A stretch of DNA of 64,000 nt from the NCBI RefSeq assembly GCF_003007675.1, contig NZ_PXNP01000109.1, forward strand, positions 125,389 through 189,388, given 5' to 3'. Within the stretch, counting starts at the first letter, position 1. Each line of letters starts with the position of its first letter. This document shows positions 9,556 to 18,113 of this stretch, in pieces. The DNA is from Marinobacter fuscus (GTDB taxonomy: Bacteria > Pseudomonadota > Gammaproteobacteria > Pseudomonadales > Oleiphilaceae). The position numbers were made by a program, and so were the translations under genes. The notes beneath the pieces are model-generated. The model did not search any database and was not told the DNA's origin. It was given only the letters and a program-made list of their open reading frames with translations.

Positions 9556-10679
9556 ATAATATCCCAAAGCCGCCCAACGCTCTTTTCGCTGGTCCAGTTT
9601 TCGAGCACAGACTGGCGAGCCTTACGACCAAGCTCTCTCGCAAGCTCGGGGTTAGCCGCCACTTTTCTCATCGCATGGCTCATACCTTCCACGTCATACT
9701 CGTCCACTAACAGGCCCGTTTCCCCTTCGCTAATAATATCCCTTATGCCCCCGTGGCGGGTTGAAACAACAGGAAGCCCCATCCCCATAGCCTCCAGGAC
9801 ACCGACCGGGGTGCCCTCCATGTCGCCGTCCGGCGCGCGAACGGAGTGCTGAATGAAGCAGCGGGCTTTACTAAGCGCAGCCAATACGTAGTCATGCGGT
9901 CGGGCACCCGCAAAGATAACCTTACCCTCAATTCCTAGCGCTTTACACAGCTGTTGACAGGGAGCCATAAGCGGTCCGTCGCCCACTACCTCCAATTGTG
10001 CATCCGGAACATCATCGGCAATTCCAGCAAAGGCCAATAGCGACACAAACGGTGCCTTTTTCTCCACCAGGCGGCCAACCATCACGAAATGAGGAGGAGC
10101 ATCGTCGGGCGCGGCGCTTAACTGCTCGGAAACCTCTGCACCGCAAGCGTTATGGAAAAGCTTGTCCTTGGGAGCTCCCATCGACTCCAGCTTATCGCAC
10201 ATATGAGAGGAAACTCCGACTATAGCCGCTGCGGATAAAAATAGCTGACCGTAACCGTGGCTTAACCCTTCGACTAATGACTCGCGATAAGCATCATATC
10301 CATGAAACTGAGCAACTAACGGAACTTGAGCCTCCTTACACGCATCCATCACCGATACCGCGGTTGGCCCATACTCCGCGAGCACCGCATGTATATTATT
10401 CTCCGACAGGAACAACCTGAGAGCTCGGGTGTCCTGCTCGACTACAGTCTGGCCCATTACCTGACGCAACCCCCACCGCCACGCCAGCGGAACAAACGCT
10501 CGAGGTGCAAGATACTCACCAGCTTCATCGAGGCCATCGCGAACCATCCGAAACCCTGGATTACCAACCAATGAATACACACGGCAAGGCATCTGATTAA
10601 TATGGGCACGGAGGAACGTCTCGGAAGCTCCTAGCTGGCCACCATCCTTGTTGACGATAACTGCAAGATTAAACGCCAT
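9540..10679 (-). CDS. Family 4 glycosyltransferase
   Basis: GT-B enzyme of 379 residues. The donor domain has FVMVGRLVEKKAPFV, LEVVGDGPLM and a GTPVGVLEAMGMGLPVVSTR motif, close to the WcaL/AmsK type colanic-acid glycosyltransferases (similarity judged by eye). The ATG at 10679 has AAGGAAGGG six bases upstream. It follows the gene at 10707-11894 after a 27-base gap, so it is probably co-transcribed with it and with the sulfotransferase upstream. It converges on, and overlaps by 16 bases, the glycosyltransferase on the other strand. Confidence 0.87.
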   Translation of the reverse strand: MAFNLAVIVNKDGGQLGASETFLRAHINQMPCRVYSLVGNPGFRMVRDGLDEAGEYLAPRAFVPLAWRWGLRQVMGQTVVEQDTRALRLFLSENNIHAVLAEYGPTAVSVMDACKEAQVPLVAQFHGYDAYRESLVEGLSHGYGQLFLSAAAIVGVSSHMCDKLESMGAPKDKLFHNACGAEVSEQLSAAPDDAPPHFVMVGRLVEKKAPFVSLLAFAGIADDVPDAQLEVVGDGPLMAPCQQLCKALGIEGKVIFAGARPHDYVLAALSKARCFIQHSVRAPDGDMEGTPVGVLEAMGMGLPVVSTRHGGIRDIISEGETGLLVDEYDVEGMSHAMRKVAANPELARELGRKARQSVLENWTSEKSVGRLWDIIQKTC

Positions 10680-10706
10680 AACTGCCCTTCCTTAACGCAG
10701 AGTCCA

Positions 10707-11894
10707 TTAAAGGGCCTTACGATATACAGTTTCAAGCGTCTTGCCAAAATTTTCGGGATCGTGGTGATCCAGAATTCTTTTCAAAGCTTTCTCGCCCTTT
10801 TCCCGGATTTGCGATGGCTTTTCAATAATGTCCTCTAACACCCGCACAAGTCCCTCTTCGATCGCGCGGGATAACATCTCGCGTTCCTCCGGGGTTCGAA
10901 AGTACGCCTCTCCGCCCAATTGCCGTTTCGGCACATTCAACAACCAACCGCAATGATTTGAGTTAATCTCGGGAAATGCCCGGACATCAGTGGTAATCAC
11001 CGGGCGACCGTGAGATTGGAGCTCAAGAACCGAGTACCCATAAGTTTCTGCGTAAGACGGAAGCAACCCTACATCACATTCCGCCATCTTTTCGAGTACC
11101 TCAAAGGAAGGTAGTGAGGGGTAATAGTCAATCCAATCGTTGTTCGCGCTAATGAATTCCCTGACCTGCAGGGTATCTTTTTCATCAGCGCGAGCTGCAT
11201 ACTGATCAGACCGTAGCGCACTTACCACACACAGACTCAATGCAGCACCGGTCGAATTTCGCACAGACTGGAAGGCTCGAAGAATCTCCTGCCCCCCCTT
11301 CCGGAAAAAGTGGTGCCCAACCAACATAAACCGGATCTCCCTACCCTGTTCAAAAGGGTAAGAAAGCTGCCCAAAACTGCGGGTAGAAACCGTCTGTGGA
11401 GGATGTAAAACCTCTGTTTTATCAAGAATCCGGGTGCGCTGATCCGGGAACAGCTCTAAAAAGCCAGCCTGGAGCTCGTAGGCACTCTTTGATAACGCGA
11501 ACAATCCAATGCAGCTATCCGACACCAGACTCTCAATTGCCCTCTTTATAAACGGAGACGACTGAAGACGCTCCGGATGACTGCTGTGATTGCGAAGCAC
11601 TTCAATGAAACGCGGAATGAAAGTTTCAAACGTGGCAACCCAGGGAGTCCGGCTGTAGCTCACACCATTAAAGAGATGCATGCAATCCACTCGGTTAAGG
11701 CCAAAGTCCTGAAACTTAAAAGGTCTATCGGCCACCGAACCGGAGGTTCCCTTAAGATGGGTCAGGCTTAATAGACTGGAAGCAAGCGAATAATAGTCCC
11801 TGCACAATTTATAGTCTGCACCAGCGACTTTACCTATAATGTTTCTTTGTTCGGGATACTGCTGGGCGGAATGCCCGATTCGGAGTGGGCCCAT
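10707..11894 (-). CDS. Family 4-like glycosyltransferase with divergent N-terminus
   Basis: The C-terminal GT-B domain is clear: FMLVGHHFFRKGGQEILRAF for the donor-domain entry and ETYGYSVLELQSHGRPVITT in the EX7E position. The N-terminal 150 residues do not show the usual glycine-rich acceptor loop; they start MGPLRIGHSAQQYPEQRN. The enzyme may therefore use an unusual acceptor, or that domain has simply diverged. The ATG at 11894 has GAGGA about nine bases upstream. It sits between a sulfotransferase gene and another glycosyltransferase gene on the same strand with short gaps. Confidence 0.8.
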   Translation of the reverse strand: MGPLRIGHSAQQYPEQRNIIGKVAGADYKLCRDYYSLASSLLSLTHLKGTSGSVADRPFKFQDFGLNRVDCMHLFNGVSYSRTPWVATFETFIPRFIEVLRNHSSHPERLQSSPFIKRAIESLVSDSCIGLFALSKSAYELQAGFLELFPDQRTRILDKTEVLHPPQTVSTRSFGQLSYPFEQGREIRFMLVGHHFFRKGGQEILRAFQSVRNSTGAALSLCVVSALRSDQYAARADEKDTLQVREFISANNDWIDYYPSLPSFEVLEKMAECDVGLLPSYAETYGYSVLELQSHGRPVITTDVRAFPEINSNHCGWLLNVPKRQLGGEAYFRTPEEREMLSRAIEEGLVRVLEDIIEKPSQIREKGEKALKRILDHHDPENFGKTLETVYRKAL

Positions 11895-11925
11895 TGCGGG
11901 AGATCCTCAATAAATTCCAAGGTGC

Positions 11926-12756
11926 CTAATTGCTGCCTGGGAGGCATTTGCCAGTCAACCGCTCCCACTGATCCAGGCAGGCTTTCTCGATCTCAGGCGA
12001 CAGATTAGGGCTGGGATTTTTTCCAAGAGAACCCCCATAGACCTCACTAACCATAGATGGACTCCATTTAAGATGGAGAAACCGACACACCTGTTTCATG
12101 GTTGCTTCTGGATTCTGCACCATATCTTCATAAGTCAAAAGCATGGCGCGGCTATCTGTATGAAGTCCGAGGAAATGGAAAGCCGTGTTATACATCAGCC
12201 AATAAAGACCGGAAGCATCCTCCCTGGAGAGCTCCTCGTGGACATGATCAGTTATAAATTGCTTTAGTTCCGTAGGCACCAGTGGATTCTGAGCAAAATC
12301 ATTCGCAACCCAGCTTTTTACCGCCTTTACGTGCCCGTCGCCAAAAAACCTCACCATGGAATTTACTGCATCGAACGGATTGCGAGTGACGAACAGGATC
12401 GAAGAGTCTGAAAAATTACCAAGGAACTCCTGTCCCCGCAAGGTCTCCACAATTGGTTTGAACAAAACCAGCTTCGCGGAACTAGAATCAACAGCGCGAC
12501 AAACGGTTTCCAGATCCTTGAAACGCCAATTTTCGAAAGCTTTTGGGTTATCTTCATTAATAAGCTCCGTATCCCAAGCTTTACTTAAGCAGTGAGCAAC
12601 GATGTCAGTACCGGATCTACCACTACCGAGAACAAAGACCGCGCGGGAGCCATGAGAGGGAAAAATAACCTGGTAGAGTTTTTTAAGTAGATATCGGGTA
12701 CGCCTTTTGATCCTACGACTGAAAATAAACCGTTTGCTCTTGACGTTGAGGGTCAT
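11926..12756 (-). CDS. Sulfotransferase family protein
   Basis: Second PAPS-dependent sulfotransferase of the locus. LGSGRSGTD at residues 43-51 is the P-loop-like 5'-phosphosulfate site, in the GSGRSGT form of the family. ILFVTRNPFDAVNSMVRF supplies the 3'-phosphate-binding Arg and Ser. It has 276 residues. The N-terminus is very basic (eleven Lys/Arg in the first 27 residues) and not a signal peptide. It leads a three-gene minus-strand operon with two glycosyltransferases. The start at 12756 has AAGGA nine bases upstream. Confidence 0.83.
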   Translation of the reverse strand: MTLNVKSKRFIFSRRIKRRTRYLLKKLYQVIFPSHGSRAVFVLGSGRSGTDIVAHCLSKAWDTELINEDNPKAFENWRFKDLETVCRAVDSSSAKLVLFKPIVETLRGQEFLGNFSDSSILFVTRNPFDAVNSMVRFFGDGHVKAVKSWVANDFAQNPLVPTELKQFITDHVHEELSREDASGLYWLMYNTAFHFLGLHTDSRAMLLTYEDMVQNPEATMKQVCRFLHLKWSPSMVSEVYGGSLGKNPSPNLSPEIEKACLDQWERLTGKCLPGSN

Positions 12757-13048
12757 TCCGGAAGTCCTTTTCTAAATTTATTAAAGGCACATACTAGCCC
12801 AATGCCCCGATTGTTTAAACTGCAACAAAATTAAAGAACTACAGATAGCCTATCTGATCTGTCTTTTGCTTCCTTTTTCCCGACCTATAGCAAAAGCCTA
12901 CCTGCACGCATTACTCAACGAACGGCTGGAAAGCTTGAACCCGGACTCAGCCCCTACCAAACTGTAAGCGACGCACGCTAAACACAACGCAAAATCAGGT
13001 CAAACCCGTTATACTAACCCTAACACCCAGATCAGGAGCATGAAGCAT
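12757..13048. other. AT-rich divergent intergenic region
   Basis: About 290 bases separate the minus-strand sulfotransferase operon from the plus-strand secreted-protein gene, so it should hold two divergent promoters. A TATACT at 13010-13015 is a plausible -10 element for the plus-strand gene; no good -35 element lies upstream of it. I see no open frame, RNA gene or clear repeat. Confidence 0.4.
13034..13038 (+). promoter_or_regulatory. Ribosome binding site that decides the start of the secreted protein
   Basis: AGGAG lies only one base before an ATG at 13040 but ten bases before the in-frame ATG at 13049. The spacing favours 13049, which also gives a cleaner signal peptide. Confidence 0.6.
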
Positions 13049-13930
13049 ATGTGCCACGCCAAAGCCTGTCTGCTCGCAGGACTCACTATGATATTCGCCT
13101 CCGCGGCGCAGGGAGAAACGGTGTTCACCGATTCTTTTGAGTCCGGCAACATGTCCGCAACGAACGCTCATGGCTTCGGTTGGGGCAACAATAATCGCAC
13201 CTCCGTAGTGACTGAAGAGGGAGTAGTCTACGCTGGAGGAGAAAAAGACATCCCCATTCCATCCGGCCGTGACTGGAGCACCTACGATAACTTAGGCGAT
13301 CATCACCTGAGATTTTATTACAAAGCAGGTGAACCCATGACCGAGCAACGCTTCAAACTGGGTCGACATTACCAAGACCTGTGGCTTAGTTACTGGTTAC
13401 GTGTCCCGACCAATTTTGAACACGGATCTCTGAACAACAAATTCTTGTCTGTTTGGCCCACCCGATATGACCGAGCGGGAACTGTTACCTGGCAGACCCG
13501 CCCCAACAGATCAGGGGGCGCTAACCTTGTCTATCAAGATGGCGGAGTAACGTCCGGTGAAACAGGCTCCGCACCGTTCATATCGGTACCAGAAGACCAA
13601 GGACGCTGGATGCATGTCGTGGCTCGCGTCAAATCTGCTACGGGCCCGGACGCTCATAATGGTGTTATCCAGTTCTTCCGTCGCTGGGCTGGAGAAAACT
13701 CCTACAAATTGATCCATGAGAAAACATCGGCTGATATCTGGGACGACGACAGTACTGAGCAAGGTATTTCTCAGGGTTACATTATGGGCTGGGCTAACGA
13801 TCCATATGATATGACGACAGAGTGGTTTTTAGATGAGTTTAGCGTGCATACGTCGTCTCCAATTGATGATTTTTTGCTCAATGCCAGCAACAACCGTCCC
13901 AACCCTCCCACCCTGGATATAGTGAATTGA
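13049..13930 (+). CDS. Secreted concanavalin-like (jelly-roll) protein, putative polysaccharide lyase or EPS-binding protein
   Basis: A Sec signal peptide (basic start, hydrophobic core, cleavage near AAQG-E) precedes about 270 residues rich in beta-strand-like aromatic segments such as QDLWLSYWLRVP and GRWMHVVARVK. These, with the late IMGWANDPYDMTTEWFLDEF, resemble the concanavalin-like fold of heparin-lyase-type polysaccharide lyases. I cannot point to catalytic residues. Within an EPS locus it could trim, release or bind the polymer in the periplasm or outside the cell. It is a single gene between two minus-strand operons. The function is inference. Confidence 0.65.
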   Translation: MCHAKACLLAGLTMIFASAAQGETVFTDSFESGNMSATNAHGFGWGNNNRTSVVTEEGVVYAGGEKDIPIPSGRDWSTYDNLGDHHLRFYYKAGEPMTEQRFKLGRHYQDLWLSYWLRVPTNFEHGSLNNKFLSVWPTRYDRAGTVTWQTRPNRSGGANLVYQDGGVTSGETGSAPFISVPEDQGRWMHVVARVKSATGPDAHNGVIQFFRRWAGENSYKLIHEKTSADIWDDDSTEQGISQGYIMGWANDPYDMTTEWFLDEFSVHTSSPIDDFLLNASNNRPNPPTLDIVN

Positions 13931-13940
13931 CTGGAGCTTT

Positions 13941-13970
13941 AGCTACCCCTCCTATAGAGAGGGGCAGCTC
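13941..13970. terminator. Bidirectional terminator-like hairpin
   Basis: AGCT (13941-13944) and CCCCTC (13946-13951) pair with GAGGGG (13959-13964) and AGCT (13966-13969) around a seven-base loop. It lies between two converging genes. There is no long T-run on either side, so termination strength is uncertain. Confidence 0.5.
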
Positions 13971-13981
13971 TTAGTCAATTG

Positions 13982-14902
13982 TCAGTACTCCAACCCCCTC
14001 CTCGCCAAAGCCCTGAACATCGAAAGAAAGCGAGCGAAAAAATATATAAAATTGATAACATAATTATATGATAAATACTTAAACGACTGGCGTGCAAACC
14101 TCTGATACGTTACAAATATGTTCAGGAACAACAATCCGCCCAGAATGACAGAGGCGGAACTCCAGCACTGAAACACTCCGGCCAACACTATAAACAAAAG
14201 TGAAAAGCCATATATTACCGAAATTATCGCCACTTTAGATTTCGCGAAATGGGAAAAAGTACGAAAATCACCCTCACCGTGCCATAATTCTCTCTTGAAA
14301 AATTTCGTAACGCTATTCGGGTATCCAAGATGAATACATCTGAAATCAGTGCACTGATAGTAATCCACCTCCGGGGATCGACGAGCCCGATCGCAAAAAT
14401 CGACATCTTCCCCAGTTTTTAATCTTGGATCAAAGCCCCCTATCGCCTCAAAAGCACTACGACTTGCAATCAAATTTCCACCATTGATATGACCGCTTCT
14501 CATGCTGCCGAACCAATACTGCTCAATCCAGGAAGGGTCTTTTCTGATACCATACTGACATCCAGTAACAAATAACCGTTCTCCACGGCCCACCAGATTC
14601 TCGATCGAACTGCCCCATAACAATTCAACTACGACATCTGAATCTATGAATGCCAAAACACGACCAGTTGAACGAGCCACTCCATAATTTCTGGCTTTGG
14701 CAACGCTTGTACGGCTAATATTTACAACATTAACGCCAGACATCGAGCGCGCTATGTCAGCACTGCGATCATCCGACCCATTGTCCACTACCCAGATTTC
14801 GTAAGTAAGATCCCGCTCGGCCAAAGCATCTTGAATAGAATTTATACACCGACCGATATAATCCTCTTCGTTATATACCGGAATAATGACTGATATATCC
14901 AA
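13982..14902 (-). CDS. Family 2 glycosyltransferase
   Basis: GT-A inverting glycosyltransferase: MDISVIIPVYNEEDYIGRCI start, VVDNGSDDRS, FIDSDVVV as the DXD-type site, and GEDVDFCDRAR as the ED acceptor/base motif. Two to three hydrophobic segments follow after about residue 225. It begins with TTG at 14902, with AAGGA nine bases upstream; no ATG serves in this frame. The DNA here and in the next gene is clearly more AT-rich than the housekeeping part of the window, which suggests separate acquisition. It is co-directional with, and 41 bases downstream of, the polymerase-like gene. Confidence 0.86.
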   Translation of the reverse strand: MDISVIIPVYNEEDYIGRCINSIQDALAERDLTYEIWVVDNGSDDRSADIARSMSGVNVVNISRTSVAKARNYGVARSTGRVLAFIDSDVVVELLWGSSIENLVGRGERLFVTGCQYGIRKDPSWIEQYWFGSMRSGHINGGNLIASRSAFEAIGGFDPRLKTGEDVDFCDRARRSPEVDYYQCTDFRCIHLGYPNSVTKFFKRELWHGEGDFRTFSHFAKSKVAIISVIYGFSLLFIVLAGVFQCWSSASVILGGLLFLNIFVTYQRFARQSFKYLSYNYVINFIYFFARFLSMFRALARRGLEY

Positions 14903-14943
14903 TGAAAGTTATCCTTTTTTATCCAAGAACGCCCTATTCAGGG

Positions 14944-16203
14944 TCACCTTGATTTATTAAAAGAATTCATCATCGACACAAGCAAGGCGAGATGAATCCA
15001 TAGGAAAGGGTAATACGTTACTGTGACAAATTGACCAGCTATAATAAATCCTGTAAGGGAAAGATTTGTAAACTTTCCAACCAGGGCTACTTCTTTAGTA
15101 CACCCATCGGGTTTAAATTTTGCTGATTTTCTGTAGGCAGTTAGTAACAAAAGTAAGAAAACCGAAAAACCTATAACTCCGGCATCGGTACCAACCTGAA
15201 TGAATATATTATGTGGAAGCTCAACCTTGCTGACTATGACATCTTCTGGATAATACATAGCAAAGTAAGGTACAAAGTTAAAGTACCCAACACCCAGGAG
15301 GGGATTCTCCTTTATCATATCAATGCCATTTTCCCAGTAAAGAAGACGTTGCCGGGACGTCTTGTCTTCGCCCATACTCTGAAAACGTTCCTTCTGCTCA
15401 TCTGGGAGAAAAGTCCAGATAAGCGAGAACGCAACTGCCATAGAAATCAGTACTTTTGGCCTGAATACCGCCCGATGATTCATTACCAACAGCTGGACTA
15501 TCAGCGCTAACTGCCCCCCTCTGGAGCTCGCACCAAGTATCACCATAATGGCGGTAATTGGCATCAACATCAGCGCACGGTACCACCATTTACTCACATA
15601 GGGCTTCAGGGAATGAGCAAAGGCCCAGGCAATAGGCCAAAACACCAACATCTGGATAGCCAGCTCACCAGAGTTCTGGAAGAACCCTGGAGGCCCGGAC
15701 AACCCCCAACTGGTAAAGGAGAAGCCCCTCTGGGCCCAGGTTAGCGCCAGAGAGAAAGAAATCTTGAACGAAGCAACAAGAAATATACAAATAAATATAA
15801 AAAATCGCTTTCTGGTGTTCACTATATTTATGATAAGAAAATATATAACCACCCAAAGATAATATTTATCCAGATTCCTATAAGATGCTGAGGGAAAATA
15901 GGCCAGAACGCTCGATAGCAGAATAATCAACAGGAAAAGAATGAGCAGCACATTGACCGATGAAGACACCCATCTCACGGTCTTGTCAGTAAAGCAGCCG
16001 AGTATCGCACCTATCACGACGAGCTGGGTCCAGGGCAAAATATCAATCGCCGGAATGATAGATTGTGGGCGTACGTACTCAAACCCCAGATACGCACAAA
16101 TCATCCAGAACGCAAAGCTCTCACCTTTGAAATACTGCCACATTTTTTTTATGTTCAGGGCATAGAAATCTTCATCGGTAATTTCACGAGCTTTCTTACG
16201 CAT
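14944..16203 (-). CDS. O-antigen ligase/Wzy-like polymerase
   Basis: Polytopic inner-membrane protein (about 10-12 segments, 419 residues) of the Wzy_C/WaaL superfamily, predicted to polymerise or ligate EPS repeat units on the periplasmic side. Visible landmarks are FEYVRPQSIIPAIDILPW near the N-terminus, a basic SSRGGQ in a periplasmic loop, ENPLLGVGYFNF and LPHNIFIQVGTDAGVIG. The last two are the usual ligase/polymerase loop signatures. The ATG at 16203 overlaps the end of the phosphatase gene by eight bases. It is the only polymerase candidate in the window. It is not an exosortase: no Cys/Arg/His triad is seen. Confidence 0.82.
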   Translation of the reverse strand: MRKKAREITDEDFYALNIKKMWQYFKGESFAFWMICAYLGFEYVRPQSIIPAIDILPWTQLVVIGAILGCFTDKTVRWVSSSVNVLLILFLLIILLSSVLAYFPSASYRNLDKYYLWVVIYFLIINIVNTRKRFFIFICIFLVASFKISFSLALTWAQRGFSFTSWGLSGPPGFFQNSGELAIQMLVFWPIAWAFAHSLKPYVSKWWYRALMLMPITAIMVILGASSRGGQLALIVQLLVMNHRAVFRPKVLISMAVAFSLIWTFLPDEQKERFQSMGEDKTSRQRLLYWENGIDMIKENPLLGVGYFNFVPYFAMYYPEDVIVSKVELPHNIFIQVGTDAGVIGFSVFLLLLLTAYRKSAKFKPDGCTKEVALVGKFTNLSLTGFIIAGQFVTVTYYPFLWIHLALLVSMMNSFNKSR

Positions 16204-16735
16204 TCATCCCCCTGACGCACTCCATAACCATGGACTCGCATCGCGCAAAGTACGCAGGACAGCAATTGAATGGATCGTGAATATATGGGCTTTGAGCCTT
16301 TCCGTGGTTCCCAGCCAACACTAACGGCAAGTCCTGATGCACTTTGCTGCGGAACTGATCCAGGTGCGCGGGCTCCATCACGACGACGAGGTCGGTCTGG
16401 CGAAACTTGAAATCACGGACATTGACGGTTTTGTGGCTTTCAAGGCTGAGGCCATTTGTCAATGCAAACTCTCTGGCTCTGGGATCTGCCGGATAGTCGT
16501 CGCCACAGTTCAGGCCACAGGACGCAGATTCCATTCCGAGGCTCCTTGCATAAACTTCGGCTAAAGGGCTTCGACAAATATTGCCACTGCAAACAAATAC
16601 ATATCGACTCCCTTGGGCTCGACCTGGCTGTATCTGATACTGACGGTAAACTCCAGCCAATCCTTTAATCTTATGAAGCCAGAATCGTGCGAATCCCCTC
16701 TTGGATCCAAAACGCTCGTACATCCATTGGCTCAA
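16196..16735 (-). CDS. Low-molecular-weight protein-tyrosine phosphatase (Wzb-like)
   Basis: Predicted to dephosphorylate the tyrosine kinase or sugar transferase of the EPS system in the cytoplasm. VCSGNICRSP at about residues 48-57 is the CX5R loop, and HDPFNCCP carries the general-acid Asp. A basic N-terminal extension of about 45 residues precedes the phosphatase fold, which in most relatives starts within the first ten residues. I prefer the TTG at 16735, with GGGAGGT six bases upstream; a TTG at 16756 or an ATG at 16723 have poorer spacing. It overlaps the polymerase gene by eight bases. The CpsD-like kinase in this locus lacks key residues, so the substrate is unclear. Confidence 0.83.
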   Translation of the reverse strand: MSQWMYERFGSKRGFARFWLHKIKGLAGVYRQYQIQPGRAQGSRYVFVCSGNICRSPLAEVYARSLGMESASCGLNCGDDYPADPRAREFALTNGLSLESHKTVNVRDFKFRQTDLVVVMEPAHLDQFRSKVHQDLPLVLAGNHGKAQSPYIHDPFNCCPAYFARCESMVMECVRGMNA

Positions 16736-16741
16736 CGTGCC

Positions 16742-16748
16742 ACCTCCC
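16742..16748 (-). promoter_or_regulatory. Ribosome binding site deciding a TTG start
   Basis: On the minus strand GGGAGGT lies six bases before TTG 16735. It is a near-perfect Shine-Dalgarno sequence and points to a non-ATG start for the phosphatase. Confidence 0.55.
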
Positions 16749-16932
16749 TTGGTCAATATCCGACACCTGTCGACACCTTATTGGTGATAGCACGAAAGAC
16801 GTGCCTCTTCCACCGTGCATTATCAGGAGTCGTTTGCTACCTTGCCGAATAGTCATAGTAATAGCGCTTATTATGCCCGATAATCAATACATATCTGAAT
16901 CCCTGGAATATCAACATAGGAAGTTGCAGGCT

Positions 16933-18108
16933 ATGGAGCCCCGCGTTCTGGTTCTGGATGGAAACCAAAGAGCTGCATTGGCAGTTGTTCGATCTCTTGG
17001 CGCCAGGGGCTTATGGGTGGCCACAGGAGAGACTTCCACTCCTTCGATGAGTGGTGTATCAAGGTATAGCCAGAAAAGCTTCATGTATACAGATCCGGCC
17101 GAGGATCCGCGGCAGTTTTTCAACGACGTACTCTGGGCCATCGAATCATTTCAAATATCTTTTCTTGTTCCTGTCAGCGAGGCCAGTGCCTATGCGGTTC
17201 TGGCCTTTCGTCACGAACTTCCCGAGCATGTCGTGCTTCCGCTGCCCGAGACAGAGGCAGTGGAAGCACTGGCCAATAAAAATGAACTCTTCCGGCTCGC
17301 TCAGCGATTGAAAGTACCGATACCAGATTCAATCTTCTGCGACAACGCCGGTGAGGGGTATGAAGCGCTAAGCCGGATTGACCACTACCCGGTTGTGTTG
17401 AAACCTTTCAAGTCAAAGATTTTTCTCGGTGACTCAATACTCCCTACTCACGTGATCGTCGCGCATTCCAAGCAGGAAGCTCAAGAGGCTCTGCGCCAAC
17501 ACGGGTTCTTCAGGTATCCGTTCACAATACAGTCTTTTATTGAGGGCGCGGGTCAAGGTGTTTTTGCGCTGTTCGAACACGGCGAACCAATCTGTTACTT
17601 CGCTCATCGGAGGCTAAGGGAAAAACCACCCGGTGGCGGCGTAAGTGTGCTCTGCGAGTCTGTACCTGTAGATGATCTGCTGAGACGTCAAGCTGAAATG
17701 TTGCTTCGCGAGGCCAACTGGACTGGCGTCGCTATGGTGGAATTCAAGGTTGATCACGAAGGTAAGGGTTACCTGATGGAGGTTAATCCTCGCTTCTGGG
17801 GCTCCCTTCAGTTGGCGGTTGATTCTGGCATTGATTTTCCCTGGTGGCTGTATCTGGTCAGCACCGGGCAACAGGTTCCCAATGGGGACTGGCATCCGTC
17901 TAGGCTGCGTTGGCTGATGGGGGATATTGATCGGCTATACTTGGTATTGCGATCGCCCAGGGAGGTCTACAGTACCCGCAGGAAGTTAATGGAAATTTTC
18001 CATTTTTTCTGGCCCTCCATGAAAACCCGCCATGAAGTCAACAGATGGCATGATCTTCGCCCGTTTTGGTACGAGCTAAGGCAGTACTTTAACGCACTGA
18101 AAAGCTGA
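16933..18108 (+). CDS. ATP-grasp ligase, carbamoyl-phosphate-synthase-like
   Basis: Predicted ATP-dependent carboxylate-amine (or -thiol) ligase. It opens with PRVLVLDGNQRAALAVVRSL. A central ATP-binding region has YPVVLKPFKSKIF, and the metal site is MEVNPRFWGSLQLAV, with Glu and Asn of the ATP-grasp motif. About 391 residues from ATG 16933, preceded by AGGAAG; earlier starts (16873, 16687) have no ribosome site and add unrelated sequence. The next gene is a same-length member of the same superfamily. In an EPS locus such ligases may couple an amino acid to a uronic acid carboxyl or activate a modifying group. The substrate is unknown. Confidence 0.82.
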   Translation: MEPRVLVLDGNQRAALAVVRSLGARGLWVATGETSTPSMSGVSRYSQKSFMYTDPAEDPRQFFNDVLWAIESFQISFLVPVSEASAYAVLAFRHELPEHVVLPLPETEAVEALANKNELFRLAQRLKVPIPDSIFCDNAGEGYEALSRIDHYPVVLKPFKSKIFLGDSILPTHVIVAHSKQEAQEALRQHGFFRYPFTIQSFIEGAGQGVFALFEHGEPICYFAHRRLREKPPGGGVSVLCESVPVDDLLRRQAEMLLREANWTGVAMVEFKVDHEGKGYLMEVNPRFWGSLQLAVDSGIDFPWWLYLVSTGQQVPNGDWHPSRLRWLMGDIDRLYLVLRSPREVYSTRRKLMEIFHFFWPSMKTRHEVNRWHDLRPFWYELRQYFNALKS

Positions 18109-18113
18109 GAATT

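Noticed and set aside
13040-13042. ATG 13040 as start of the secreted jelly-roll protein
   Set aside because: The AGGAG is only one base away; ATG 13049 has workable spacing.
14944-16203. Polytopic protein as the missing exosortase
   Set aside because: It lacks the Cys, Arg and His positions of exosortases and has ligase/polymerase loop motifs.
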